Assembly: GCF_006912135.1 (NCBI RefSeq)
Contig: NZ_VIRS01000017.1
Span: forward strand, 1-64,000
Length of the DNA: 64,000 nucleotides
Direction: 5' to 3'
Source: Cryptosporangium phraense
GTDB lineage: Bacteria; Actinomycetota; Actinomycetes; Mycobacteriales; Cryptosporangiaceae
Positions 43,025 through 51,900 of this stretch are shown here, in pieces. The position numbers were made by a program, and so were the translations under genes. How positions within the stretch are numbered: the stretch's first letter is position 1; every line of letters starts with the position of its first letter. The notes under the pieces were generated by a model. It searched no databases. It saw only the letters and a program-made list of their open reading frames with translations, and was not told the origin of the DNA.

Positions 43025-44922
43025 GCGATCACCGCCCCGAGCCGGGTTCCCCGCACACCACTGTCGACCTGCAGCCGCGCCCCGAGCGTCGCCAGCCGGT
43101 CGGCCAGCCCCTCGAGCCCGCTCCCGGCCCGCACGACGGCGCCGCCTCCTCCGTCGTCCGCGATCTCGACCGTGAGACCGGCGTCGGTGAGCTCGACCCG
43201 GACGTGGACCACCGTCGCCCCGGAATGCTTGGCCGCGTTGGTCAGCCCCTCGCTGACCACGAAGTAGGCCGTCGCCTCGACCTCGGGCGGAAGCCGTCGC
43301 CCGACGTCGACCGCGACCCGGACCGGCACCGCGGACCGGTCGGCGAGGTAGCCGACCGCGGCCTCGATCCCGTCCTGGGTCAGTACCGCGGGGTGCAGGC
43401 CGCGAGCCATCTCCCGGAGCTCCGCGGTCGCCGCGAGCAACTGGCCGCGGGCGGCCTCGGCCCGGCCGGTCAGTTCCGCGTCCCCGGACTCCTCGGCCAG
43501 CCGGACCAGCCGGCCGAGCTCCAGCGAGGCCGTCACCAGGTGCTGCTGCGCGCCGTCGTGCAGGTCCCGCTCCAGCCGCCGCCGGGCCGCGTCGCCTGCG
43601 GCGACCAGCCGTTGAGCGGTTCCCTGCAGCTCGAGGATCAGCCCGGCCTGCGCGGCCAGCTCGCCGACGAGGCGGCTCTCGGCGCCCGAGAGCGCCTTCC
43701 GGACGCTGAGGACGCCCCGGAACCGGCCGTCGTGCACGATCTGGACGCCGACGAGCTCGGCCGCCGTGCGGACGCCGACCGGTAAGGCCCCGTCGGGCCA
43801 GGCCGCAACCGCACGCAGCTCGTCGGCGGGACCGGCCCAGATCACGACCTCGCCGGCCCCGACGCCGTCCGCGACGGTCAGGCAGATGCCGTCCAGCGGA
43901 CGCCCGGCCGGGGCCGCGAGGTGCGCGGAGAGCCGGCCGAGGGCCTCGTACGCGGTGGCCCGGTGCCCGTACACGAGGCGGTCGGCGAGCCGTTGCACCC
44001 GCCGTCGCAGCGGCTCGAACGCGACCGCGATCGCGGCCGTCGCCAGCAGCGACAACAGGGTTCCGTAGCCGTGGACCAGTCGGCCGGCGCCGGTCACGAC
44101 GACGGCGTAGCCCAGCGTGATGATCCCGGCCATCACCGCGAACACGAACGCCTTGTTGATGACCGGGTCGAGGTCGTAGAGCCGGTACTGGAGGATCGCC
44201 GCCCCGGCGGCCGCCGCCACCAGCGGCACCGTGAGGACGCCCGGCAGCGGGGAACCCCAGATCGCGATGCCGACGGCCAGCACCAGCAGTGACGCGGCGG
44301 CGGCGAACACGAGCAGCCGGAGCTGACGTTTCTCGTCGTCACCGGCCCGGCGCAGCCGGACGATCACGCAGACGACCCAGGCGAGCTGGAACAGCGGGTA
44401 CGCGATCGGGCGGGCGACCTGGTAGAACGCCGTGGCGGTCGGTTCGCCAGGCAGGGCGAGCGGGTGGACCAGGCCGGTGCGCTCGTACTCCACCGGCCAC
44501 AGCGCCGACACCGCGGACAGCACCGCGCCGGCTGCGCCGAGGACGACGACGACCGGCCGCCAGCCCGGCGACGGCAGACGTCCGGTCGGAAAGCACATCA
44601 CGGTGACGCCGATCAGCACCATGACCAGCGGCAACGGCCAGACGCCGAGCCAGCCGACCCAGGCGGAACCGTCTCCGCCGGCCAGGCCGTACTCGCGGGC
44701 GGCGAACATCCCGGCGTGGGCGGCGCCGGTGGCCACGAACAGCCAGCCCTCCCGCACCGCGGGCCGGCGCGCGACGACGTAGAGCCCGACCGCGCCGAAC
44801 GAGGCCGCGATCAGCCCGTTGTGCAAGTTGCCGAGGTGCGGGCCGAGCACGAACCCGGTGGCGAGCAGCGAGGTCAGGACCGCGCCGATGGCGGCGATTC
44901 GGGCCCGTCCGGTGCTCGGCAT
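43015..44922 (-). CDS. Membrane sensor histidine kinase, HisKA_3 type
   Basis: 635-residue kinase. Up to ten hydrophobic segments fill residues 8-300, forming a membrane sensor that resembles other 7TM-like actinobacterial kinases. A GAF-like region follows (about 325-430). The dimerisation/phosphoacceptor motif RRLERDLHDGAQQHL has H455; the ATPase domain has SEGLTNAAKHSG (N box) and ADDGGGGA (G1). It pairs with the NarL-type regulator downstream by 10-base overlap. Signal unknown. ATG at 44922. Confidence 0.9.
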   Translation of the reverse strand: MPSTGRARIAAIGAVLTSLLATGFVLGPHLGNLHNGLIAASFGAVGLYVVARRPAVREGWLFVATGAAHAGMFAAREYGLAGGDGSAWVGWLGVWPLPLVMVLIGVTVMCFPTGRLPSPGWRPVVVVLGAAGAVLSAVSALWPVEYERTGLVHPLALPGEPTATAFYQVARPIAYPLFQLAWVVCVIVRLRRAGDDEKRQLRLLVFAAAASLLVLAVGIAIWGSPLPGVLTVPLVAAAAGAAILQYRLYDLDPVINKAFVFAVMAGIITLGYAVVVTGAGRLVHGYGTLLSLLATAAIAVAFEPLRRRVQRLADRLVYGHRATAYEALGRLSAHLAAPAGRPLDGICLTVADGVGAGEVVIWAGPADELRAVAAWPDGALPVGVRTAAELVGVQIVHDGRFRGVLSVRKALSGAESRLVGELAAQAGLILELQGTAQRLVAAGDAARRRLERDLHDGAQQHLVTASLELGRLVRLAEESGDAELTGRAEAARGQLLAATAELREMARGLHPAVLTQDGIEAAVGYLADRSAVPVRVAVDVGRRLPPEVEATAYFVVSEGLTNAAKHSGATVVHVRVELTDAGLTVEIADDGGGGAVVRAGSGLEGLADRLATLGARLQVDSGVRGTRLGAVIACG

Positions 44923-45052
44923 GTCGGCATCGTCGCATCGCGGCGGCGATTGCGAATCGGGGCTGGCCCTGAGGTGTGCGAGGGGCGGCCCCGATGTCTT
45001 TCCCGGTCGCGGTGAGGAGGGTGGCGGGCAACCGGATGGAGGAGGGGTATCG

Positions 45053-45607
45053 ATGAGGGATCGAGTCGTTCTGGTGGCCGGCCCGGTGATCTACCTGGGG
45101 GCCGATCTGGTCTACGCACTGCGGGGGTGGGATTCGCCGGCCGCCGGGGTGCTGCACGTGCTCGGGGCCACCGCGTACGCCGTGCTGGTGTTCACGGCGG
45201 TGGGCTGGTTCCGCGGGCCGCTCGCGGTGGTGCTATTGGTCGTCGGGGCGCTGGGCGCGGCCGGGAACATCGGGTACGGCTTCAACACGATCCACGTCTC
45301 GCTCGGCGACACCGACCTCAACGACGCGAGCGGCGCGGCCGTGCTGATCAAGGTGCTGGGGCTGTGCTTCCCGTTGTCGCTGCTGCTGATCGCGGGCGGG
45401 TTGCGGTGGCAGCGGATCGGCCCCGGGTGGGTCGCGGTGGCCGTGGCGGTCGCCGCGGTCGGGTGGCCGGTCGCGCACATCGCGAACGTGGGCTGGCTGG
45501 CGATCGTCGTGAACGTGGTGCTGGTGGCCGCGTTCGGCGCCCTGGCCTTTCCGGGCGCCGACGCGGCTCGCCGTCAGGACGCCAGGATGTCCAGCGTCGC
45601 TCCGTAG
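45053..45607 (+). CDS. Hydrophobic membrane protein of unknown function
   Basis: 184 residues with about six hydrophobic stretches (LVAGPVIYLGADLVYAL, VLGATAYAVLVFTAVGW, LLVVGALGAAGNIGYGF and others). No family recognised. Start ATG at 45053 is preceded by GGAGGAGGGG at 45039-45048, a strong ribosome site. Its 3' end overlaps the convergent S8 protease gene by 34 bases. Divergent from the histidine kinase. Confidence 0.75.
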   Translation: MRDRVVLVAGPVIYLGADLVYALRGWDSPAAGVLHVLGATAYAVLVFTAVGWFRGPLAVVLLVVGALGAAGNIGYGFNTIHVSLGDTDLNDASGAAVLIKVLGLCFPLSLLLIAGGLRWQRIGPGWVAVAVAVAAVGWPVAHIANVGWLAIVVNVVLVAAFGALAFPGADAARRQDARMSSVAP

Positions 45608-46728
45608 CCGTCAGCGGTGGGTCGCCCGGCCAGCAGGGTGGCCAGCGACTCCCGCGGGGTGACGCCGTGCTCGGCGCACCCGGCCGCGACCGCGGCCGCG
45701 ACCTGCGGAGCCGCGAACGACGTGCCGGTCCAGGACGCCCAGGGGTCGGCGCCGAACGTCGCCGGTCGGCCGCCCTCGATCGCGCGGTGACCCTCGACGA
45801 ACGTCGAGACGACGTCCTCGGCCCGGGCCGAGCACAGCACCCAGCCGCCCCGGTTCGACCACGCCGACGGGGTCCGGTCGCGCGTGAGGCCGGCGACCGC
45901 GGCCACGTCCGGGAACGCGGCCGGCCAGCACGGACGGTCCTCGCCGTCGTTGCCGGCGGCCGCGACCACCAGCGTCTGCGGGTGACGTTCGGCCAGCAGC
46001 TCCAGTGCGGCCTCGAACGCGATCGGGGGCTCGTCGCCGATCGTGCGGGTGCCCAGCGACAGGTTGAGTACGTCGGCGCCGTCGTCGGCGGCCCGGAGCA
46101 TCGCCGCGGCGACCCGGGCGTCGCTGCCCGCCCCGTCCGCGTCCATCACCCGGTAGGCGCGGACGGTCGCCGACGGGGCGACCTGCTGGACGATCCCGGC
46201 GACGAACGTGCCGTGCCCGGTGCCGGCCGCGAGCGTGCCGGTGGGTTCGACGTTGTCGGCGTCGGCCAGGCCCGCGAGCCACCCGTCGCCGCGCGGCCGG
46301 GCGTCCGCGCCGGTGTCGAGGACCGCCACCACGCACGAACCCGCGCCCGACCGCTCGAACGGACGGCCGGCCTCGGCCGGCCGTGGCCCGTCCAGGGCCT
46401 TGATGTACCCGGCCATCGGAGCGACGTGGTGCGCGGTCACCGGCACGCCCCCCTCCCGGGCCTCGTGCAGGAGCCCGGCGAGGTCGGCGAGCAACGCCGG
46501 ACCGGCGAGACGGACGACCCGGCCGGCCAGGCCGGGCACCGGCTCGGCCCGCAACCCGTGCGCGACGGCGAACCGCCGGGCCGCGGGCAGATCACCGCGA
46601 CGGACCAGCACCTCACCGGCGACGACGAGCACCGACGAACCACGGCCGTCGGGGAGTACGACGAACGGTGACGAGCGCGTCACCCGGGGAACAGCGGAAG
46701 GAGCCACCAACTCGAGGGTGGGAGTCAT
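45574..46728 (-). CDS. Subtilisin-like (S8) serine protease without export signal
   Basis: 384-residue S8 peptidase. Triad: D138 in VAVLDTGAD, H172 in GTGHGTFVAG, S337 in WTGTSFAAP, with oxyanion N260 in AAAGNDG. The N-terminal 120 residues are a non-catalytic extension. No signal peptide or C-terminal membrane anchor, unlike type VII mycosins, so it may act inside the cell or be secreted by another route. ATG at 46728. The next gene upstream (GAF-ANTAR) is on the same strand, 19 bases away, but functional linkage is unproven. Confidence 0.9.
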   Translation of the reverse strand: MTPTLELVAPSAVPRVTRSSPFVVLPDGRGSSVLVVAGEVLVRRGDLPAARRFAVAHGLRAEPVPGLAGRVVRLAGPALLADLAGLLHEAREGGVPVTAHHVAPMAGYIKALDGPRPAEAGRPFERSGAGSCVVAVLDTGADARPRGDGWLAGLADADNVEPTGTLAAGTGHGTFVAGIVQQVAPSATVRAYRVMDADGAGSDARVAAAMLRAADDGADVLNLSLGTRTIGDEPPIAFEAALELLAERHPQTLVVAAAGNDGEDRPCWPAAFPDVAAVAGLTRDRTPSAWSNRGGWVLCSARAEDVVSTFVEGHRAIEGGRPATFGADPWASWTGTSFAAPQVAAAVAAGCAEHGVTPRESLATLLAGRPTADGYGATLDILAS

Positions 46729-46747
46729 GCCGCCAGGGTCCCACCGA

Positions 46748-47461
46748 TCAGCGGCGGCTCCAGGGCAGTTCGCCGGTTTCGACCACTTGCTGGGCCACCT
46801 CCCGCAGCTTGACGTTCAGATGCTGGGACGCCTCCCGCAGCAGCGTGAAACCGTCGTCCGCGGGGACCTTGCGCTGCGCCATCAGCACGCCGATGGCCTG
46901 GTCGATGACCGTGCGGGAGCGGATCGCCTCCCGGAGCTGCTCGGCCAGGTCACGGTGGCGGAAGAACGCGGCGGCGACCTGGCTGGCCTGTCCGGCGTGG
47001 CTGGCCAGCACCTGGGCCAGCGCGACGGCCTCACCGGTGAACGCGTCGGGATCGCGCGAGTACAGGTTCAGCGCGCCGAAGTTCACACCCTCGGAGTGCA
47101 GCGGGAGCGACACCACGCTCCGGGCGCCGAACGCCACCGCCCGTTCGACGTAGGCCGGCCAGCGGCCCTCGGTCGCCAGGTCGCGGACGCGGAACAGGTT
47201 GCCGGTGCGGGTCGCGTCCAGGCACGGGCCCTCACGTTCGGCGAACTGCATCTCGTCGAGTTCCCTTGACCACTCGTCGCTGAACGCGACGGCGGCCGGA
47301 CGCCCGTCCTGCAGGGCGGTGATCGACGCGGCCTCCGCGCCCGGCACGATCCGGGCCGCGATGCGGGTGACTTCCTGCAGCGTGCTGATCAGGTCGGTCT
47401 GGGAGAGAACCAGACCGCTGAGCGCCATGAGCTCCCGCAGCTGCTCGTCCGAGAGTTCCAT
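46748..47461 (-). CDS. GAF-ANTAR RNA-binding regulator
   Basis: 237-residue transcription antitermination regulator. GAF sensor at about residues 20-165 (EREGPCLDATRTGNLFRVRDL, SVVSLPLHSEG, GALNLYSRDP); ANTAR RNA-binding domain at 170-228 (LREAIRSRTVIDQAIGVLMAQ, DGFTLLREASQHLNVKLREVAQQVV). ANTAR proteins bind paired hairpins in target mRNAs. ATG at 47461 starts 14 bases after the STAS gene, so the two are co-transcribed, a common actinobacterial stress-response pair. Confidence 0.93.
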   Translation of the reverse strand: MELSDEQLRELMALSGLVLSQTDLISTLQEVTRIAARIVPGAEAASITALQDGRPAAVAFSDEWSRELDEMQFAEREGPCLDATRTGNLFRVRDLATEGRWPAYVERAVAFGARSVVSLPLHSEGVNFGALNLYSRDPDAFTGEAVALAQVLASHAGQASQVAAAFFRHRDLAEQLREAIRSRTVIDQAIGVLMAQRKVPADDGFTLLREASQHLNVKLREVAQQVVETGELPWSRR

Positions 47462-47475
47462 GCGGTTATTTTGCT

Positions 47476-47793
47476 CTATGCCGCACCGCCCGGCTCGATG
47501 GCGAACAGCCGGTCGTCGCCGGTGGCCGTCAGCACCCGGCGGACCAGCGGCGACGGGCAGCGCAGGAGCAGGTCGGCGGCCGCGGCCCGGGCCAGCACCA
47601 GCGCCCGGATCCCGGCCGAGTTGATGAACCGGACCCCGGCCAGGTCGAGCACGACCAGGCCCGGGTCCACCGCGCGCACGACCCGTTCCACCAGCGCGGG
47701 GAGATGGGGAGCGGTCTCGTGGTCGAGGTCGCCCTCGATCCGGATCGACGGATACGGGGCACACACCGAGAGAGTCAACGAAAGTGCGGACAC
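47476..47793 (-). CDS. STAS-domain anti-sigma-factor antagonist
   Basis: 105-residue SpoIIAA-like protein. The STAS core is SIRIEGDLDHETAPHL and VVLDLAGVRFINSAGIRALVLA, where the Ser in INSAG is the phosphorylatable position. Such proteins release sigma factors by binding kinase-type anti-sigma factors; none is encoded next door. GTG at 47793. First gene of the pair with GAF-ANTAR. Confidence 0.92.
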   Translation of the reverse strand: MSALSLTLSVCAPYPSIRIEGDLDHETAPHLPALVERVVRAVDPGLVVLDLAGVRFINSAGIRALVLARAAAADLLLRCPSPLVRRVLTATGDDRLFAIEPGGAA

Positions 47794-47858
47794 TGGTCCC
47801 CTCGCAACAACCCGAGGCTCTGGTCCGAACCGGTACCAACTTTATCCGGTCGCGGCCG

Positions 47859-48413
47859 TTACTGCCGCATGATCCAGATCGGAAGCGGATCGGCGAGGGT
47901 CCGGACGACCTCCCAGCCGGCCCGCCGGTAGAACTCGACGTTCGACTCCGTGCTGGTCTCCAGCACGGCGGGCAGCCCGTCGGCGGCCGCGCGGCTCAGC
48001 CCGGCCCCCATGACCGCGCGCCCCCAGCCCCGGCCGGCGCGATCGGGCCGGGTGCCCAGCACCCCGAGGTACCAGAACGGCCCCGACGGCAGGCCGCCGT
48101 GCACCGCCTCGTCGTAGGCCCGCATCCGGGCCAGCGCGTCCGCGGGCAGTTCCGGTTCCGCCGTCTCCGAGGCACCGCCGGGGGGCTCCCAGATCGCGGT
48201 CGCCGCCCCGCTCTCGATCGTCCAGATCGTGGACCGGCCGACCCGCTTGTCGAAGAGGTGGCCGAAGAACGCGGCCGCCCGCGCCGGGTAACTCGACTCG
48301 TCCGGGAACAGGTAGCGCAGCACGGGGTCGCGCTGGAACGCGGCGACCAGCGACGTGACGACGTCGGCACGGTCGCGCGGGGTGGCGACGGACAGGTCGG
48401 GGACTGGATTCAT
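47859..48413 (-). CDS. GNAT-family N-acetyltransferase
   Basis: 184-residue acetyltransferase. Acetyl-CoA motif A is YLGVLGTRPDRAGRGWGRAVM and the C-terminal LETSTESNVEFYRRAGWEV is typical. It belongs to the group with N-terminal DVVTSLVAAFQRDPVLRYLFPD. ATG at 48413 is used; another ATG at 48422 is in frame. Divergent from the CBS gene at 48546. Confidence 0.9.
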   Translation of the reverse strand: MNPVPDLSVATPRDRADVVTSLVAAFQRDPVLRYLFPDESSYPARAAAFFGHLFDKRVGRSTIWTIESGAATAIWEPPGGASETAEPELPADALARMRAYDEAVHGGLPSGPFWYLGVLGTRPDRAGRGWGRAVMGAGLSRAAADGLPAVLETSTESNVEFYRRAGWEVVRTLADPLPIWIMRQ

Positions 48414-48545
48414 GCCCTCCATCGTGCGCAATCCCCTAGTGCTGGCACTGAGTCGCCCCACCCGAACGGGCCCTTGCCCGAAACGACCGCTGACCTCACG
48501 CTGGATCGGCCACACGCGACGAGTCCGGTCGTCCCAGGGGGATAC

Positions 48546-48989
48546 ATGCTGGTGCAGGACGTCATGACCAGATTTCCGGCGTGTATTCACCTGGGGGCCG
48601 ATATCCGCCGAGCGGCCGAATTGGTGAGCATTTCGCAAGTCAGCGAGCTGATGGTGCTCGACCACGACGACGAGTTCGTCGGCGCCCTGTCCGAGGGCGA
48701 TCTGATCCGCGCGATCCTGCCGACCTGGGACGAGAGCCTGCGCGCGGGCGGCTCGCTGAACGACGCGTTCGGCGACCTCGCCCGGAAGGCCCGCGACCTG
48801 GCCGGGCGCCCGATCGATCCGCTCGTCGTGCGGAACGCGATCACGCTCCGGCCGACCGACGAGGTGGCCAGGGCGGCCGTGGTCATGACCGAGAAGCAGA
48901 TCCGCCGGCTGCCGGTCGTCGACGGGCGCAAGCTCGAGGGCACGGTCGCCCGGGCCGACATCTGCCGCGCCGTCATCTACTACGCCTGA
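48546..48989 (+). CDS. CBS-domain pair protein
   Basis: 147 residues made of two CBS motifs (MLVQDVMTRFPACIHLGADIRRAA and RNAITLRPTDEVARAAVVMTEKQIRRLPVVDG), a Bateman module that binds adenine nucleotides. No other domain. ATG at 48546; G-rich tract GGGGG lies just upstream. Its stop overlaps the start of the FHA-heme-reductase fusion by one base (TGATG), so it is probably its regulatory partner, sensing energy or NAD state. That link is inference from gene order. Confidence 0.92.
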   Translation: MLVQDVMTRFPACIHLGADIRRAAELVSISQVSELMVLDHDDEFVGALSEGDLIRAILPTWDESLRAGGSLNDAFGDLARKARDLAGRPIDPLVVRNAITLRPTDEVARAAVVMTEKQIRRLPVVDGRKLEGTVARADICRAVIYYA

Positions 48990-51900
48990 TGGCCCGCGTA
49001 GAGCTGGTGGTGACCAACCGGCGGACGGGCGCGGTCACCGAGCACACCGGCGAACTCCCGCTGACGATCGGCCGGGACGCGGCGCTCAGCGCGGTCGCGC
49101 TCGACGACCGCTCGGTCTCCCGCCGCCACGCCCGCCTCGAACTCGACGGCATCGACCTCGTCGTCGTCGATCTGAAGAGCTCGAACGGGACGTTCGTCGA
49201 CGGCGAGCGGGTCGAACGGCGGGTGCTGCGCGGGACCGACCACCTGCGGGTCGGCAACAGCGACGTGGCCTGGACACTCACGGTCGAGGACGAGTCCGAC
49301 CGGACGATCATCGGCGACATGACGATCCTGGCGCCGTTCCGGGTGCCGTCCCGGGCGACGACCGGCCCGGTGCGGGTGATCTCCCCGGCCCGCCAGGTCG
49401 TCGAGAAGGCCGAGGCCTACAACCGGCAGCACGGCCACGAGCTCGACGGATTCCTCTCGATCGAGCACGGCTTCCTGCCGGTCGAGCCCCCGCTGCTCGC
49501 GCTGCCGCCCTCCCACCAGGCCTGGGACGCGCTCGTCGACCGGCTGCCCGACCTCTACGCGAACCTCGGTATGCGCCGCGAGTTCGACCGGCTGCCGGTG
49601 CTCGACGCGTCGGCCGAGGCGCTGCCCGACCGGTACGTGCTGCGGGCGTCGGCGATGCTCGGCGTGTTCGCGCACGCCTACCAGTACGTCCAGACCGACC
49701 CGCCGGCCACGCTGCCGCCGAGCATCCTCGAGCCCTGGCGGCAGGTGTCGCGCCGGCTGGGCAAGGACGTGCCGTCGGTCTCCTACATCGACCTGTTCTT
49801 CTACAACTGGAGGCTCCGCGATCCGGCCGGCCCGCGCCGCCTGGACAACCTCGAGCTGCTCGTCCCGGCCTGGCGCAACCGGGCCGAGAAGATCTTCTAC
49901 CTGGTCACGACCGAGTTCGCGATGGAGCTGACCCCGCTGCTCGACGCGATGCTGCGGGCCCAGGACGCGGTGCTGGTGGAAGACCGGGACGCGCTCACCG
50001 CCGCGCTGCTCGTCATGCTCGAGCGGCTGCAGCACGTCACGCAGGAGATCTACCCGCAGATCGACCCGAACCCGCTGTCGTCGAACCACCTCGACCTGGT
50101 GCTCTGGGCCAAGACCGTCGGGACGTCCGGGGTGCCGATCTTCGACGGGGCGCCGAGCCCGGCCGGCACCGCGCAGCCGCAGATCCACGCGCTCGACGCG
50201 TTCTTCGGCCGCGCGTCCTACGCCACCACGGTCGGGCAGCAGAGCCTCTCGCTGCGCAAACAGATGCCCCGGCACTGGCGCGAGCTGATCGACGCGCTCG
50301 GCCAGGTCTCGGTGCGCCAGTTCGTCGAGAAAGACCGTGCGCTGCGTGGCCTGTACGCGGCCGTGCTCGACTCGTACCTCGGCGACCGGGGCTGGATGGG
50401 GCTGCACCGGATCAAGGCGTACGGGTTCCTCGAGGTCGCGTTCAAGGTCGGCCGGTCGGTCACCACCGGCGCGAAGTTCACCGGGCTGTTCCGCGACAAG
50501 ACCTGGGAGGCGATCGACGCCGAGCTGGCCGAGGTCCGCGACGAGCGCTGGCCGGCCGCCAACCAGCAGGTCTACACCGGACGGGTGCGGCGCGGGATCA
50601 CGACGACCGACCCGGACTCGTCGGCCTGGACGACGCACCTGCGGCTCGACGTGGCCGGCCAGGGCATCCGTCACCGCCCCGGCGACCGGCTCGGCGTCCT
50701 GCCCGAGAACGACGACGCGCTGGTCCGGGCCACCTTGCGGGCGCTGCGGGCCACCGGCGACGAGCTCGTCCCGCTGACTGCCGACTGGCAGGAGGCGATC
50801 CGGTTCCGGGCCGGGCACGAGGACGGCGCCGAGGTGCTGCCGCTGAAGACCCTGCTGACGTTCGGCCGGATCCGCCCGGTCGGCCGGACCACCGCGAAGC
50901 GTCTGCTCGGGTTCTCGGCCGCCGGGGCGCTCGACCGGATCGTGTCGGCCCGGATGGAAGACCAGTGGGAGCTGTGGGACCTGCTCGACCTGGTCCGCTC
51001 GGCCGGGTACGACGTGACCCGGCTGTGGTCGGCGGGCGCCGACGAAGCCGAGAGCATCGGCCGGATCGTGCCGCCCGAAGTGTTCCGGCTGTACTCGATC
51101 GCGTCCGCGGCCGACGGCCCGGCCGAGAGCATCGACCTGGTGGTCGGCGGGCTCACCTACGACACCCCGCGCACCACGTACTCGTACGAGCGGCAGCGGG
51201 CCGGCAGCGCGTCGCACTTCCTGCGCCGGATGACCACCGAGGTGCGCTACCGCGACAAGCCGCTGTCGCTGACGATCGTGCCCACGCCGAGGTTCCGGCT
51301 CCCGGCCGACCCGGCCACACCGGTCGTGATGTTCGCGGCCGGCTCGGGCATCGCGCCGTTCCACGGCTTCGCCGCGGCCCGCTCCGGCGGTCCGGGCGCG
51401 AACACGCTGTTCCTGGGCCTGCGCCGGCCCGAGGATTTCGTCGACCCGTCGGTGTTCGAACGCCTCGCGGCCGAGGGACGGCTCGAGCTGTACGCCGCGT
51501 TCTCCCAGGCCGACAAACGGCTGCGGTTCGACGTCGGCAAGTACGTGGTGGAGGACGGGACGCGGCAGCGCGTCGACCGGTTGATCTCCGAGCAGGCCGA
51601 CGGCCTGCGGGCCGCGGCCGGTGACGGCGGGCACCTGTACGTCTGCGGGAGCGCCGGCTTCGCCGGGTCGGTCCTGGCCGCGCTGAAGAACGTCGGTCTG
51701 GACGTCCGGCAGCTGATCGCCGAGGGACGCCTCGGGCTGGACATCTTCACCACCTACCGCGGGCACGCGCAGCAGGGCAGGCAGTACGACATCTCCGCGC
51801 TGATCGACCGGAACAGCCCTTCCGCGGGGTATTGGATGGTGGTCAGCGGCAAGGTCTACGACGTCTCGGAGTTCATCCACCAGCACGTCGGTGGGCCGCA

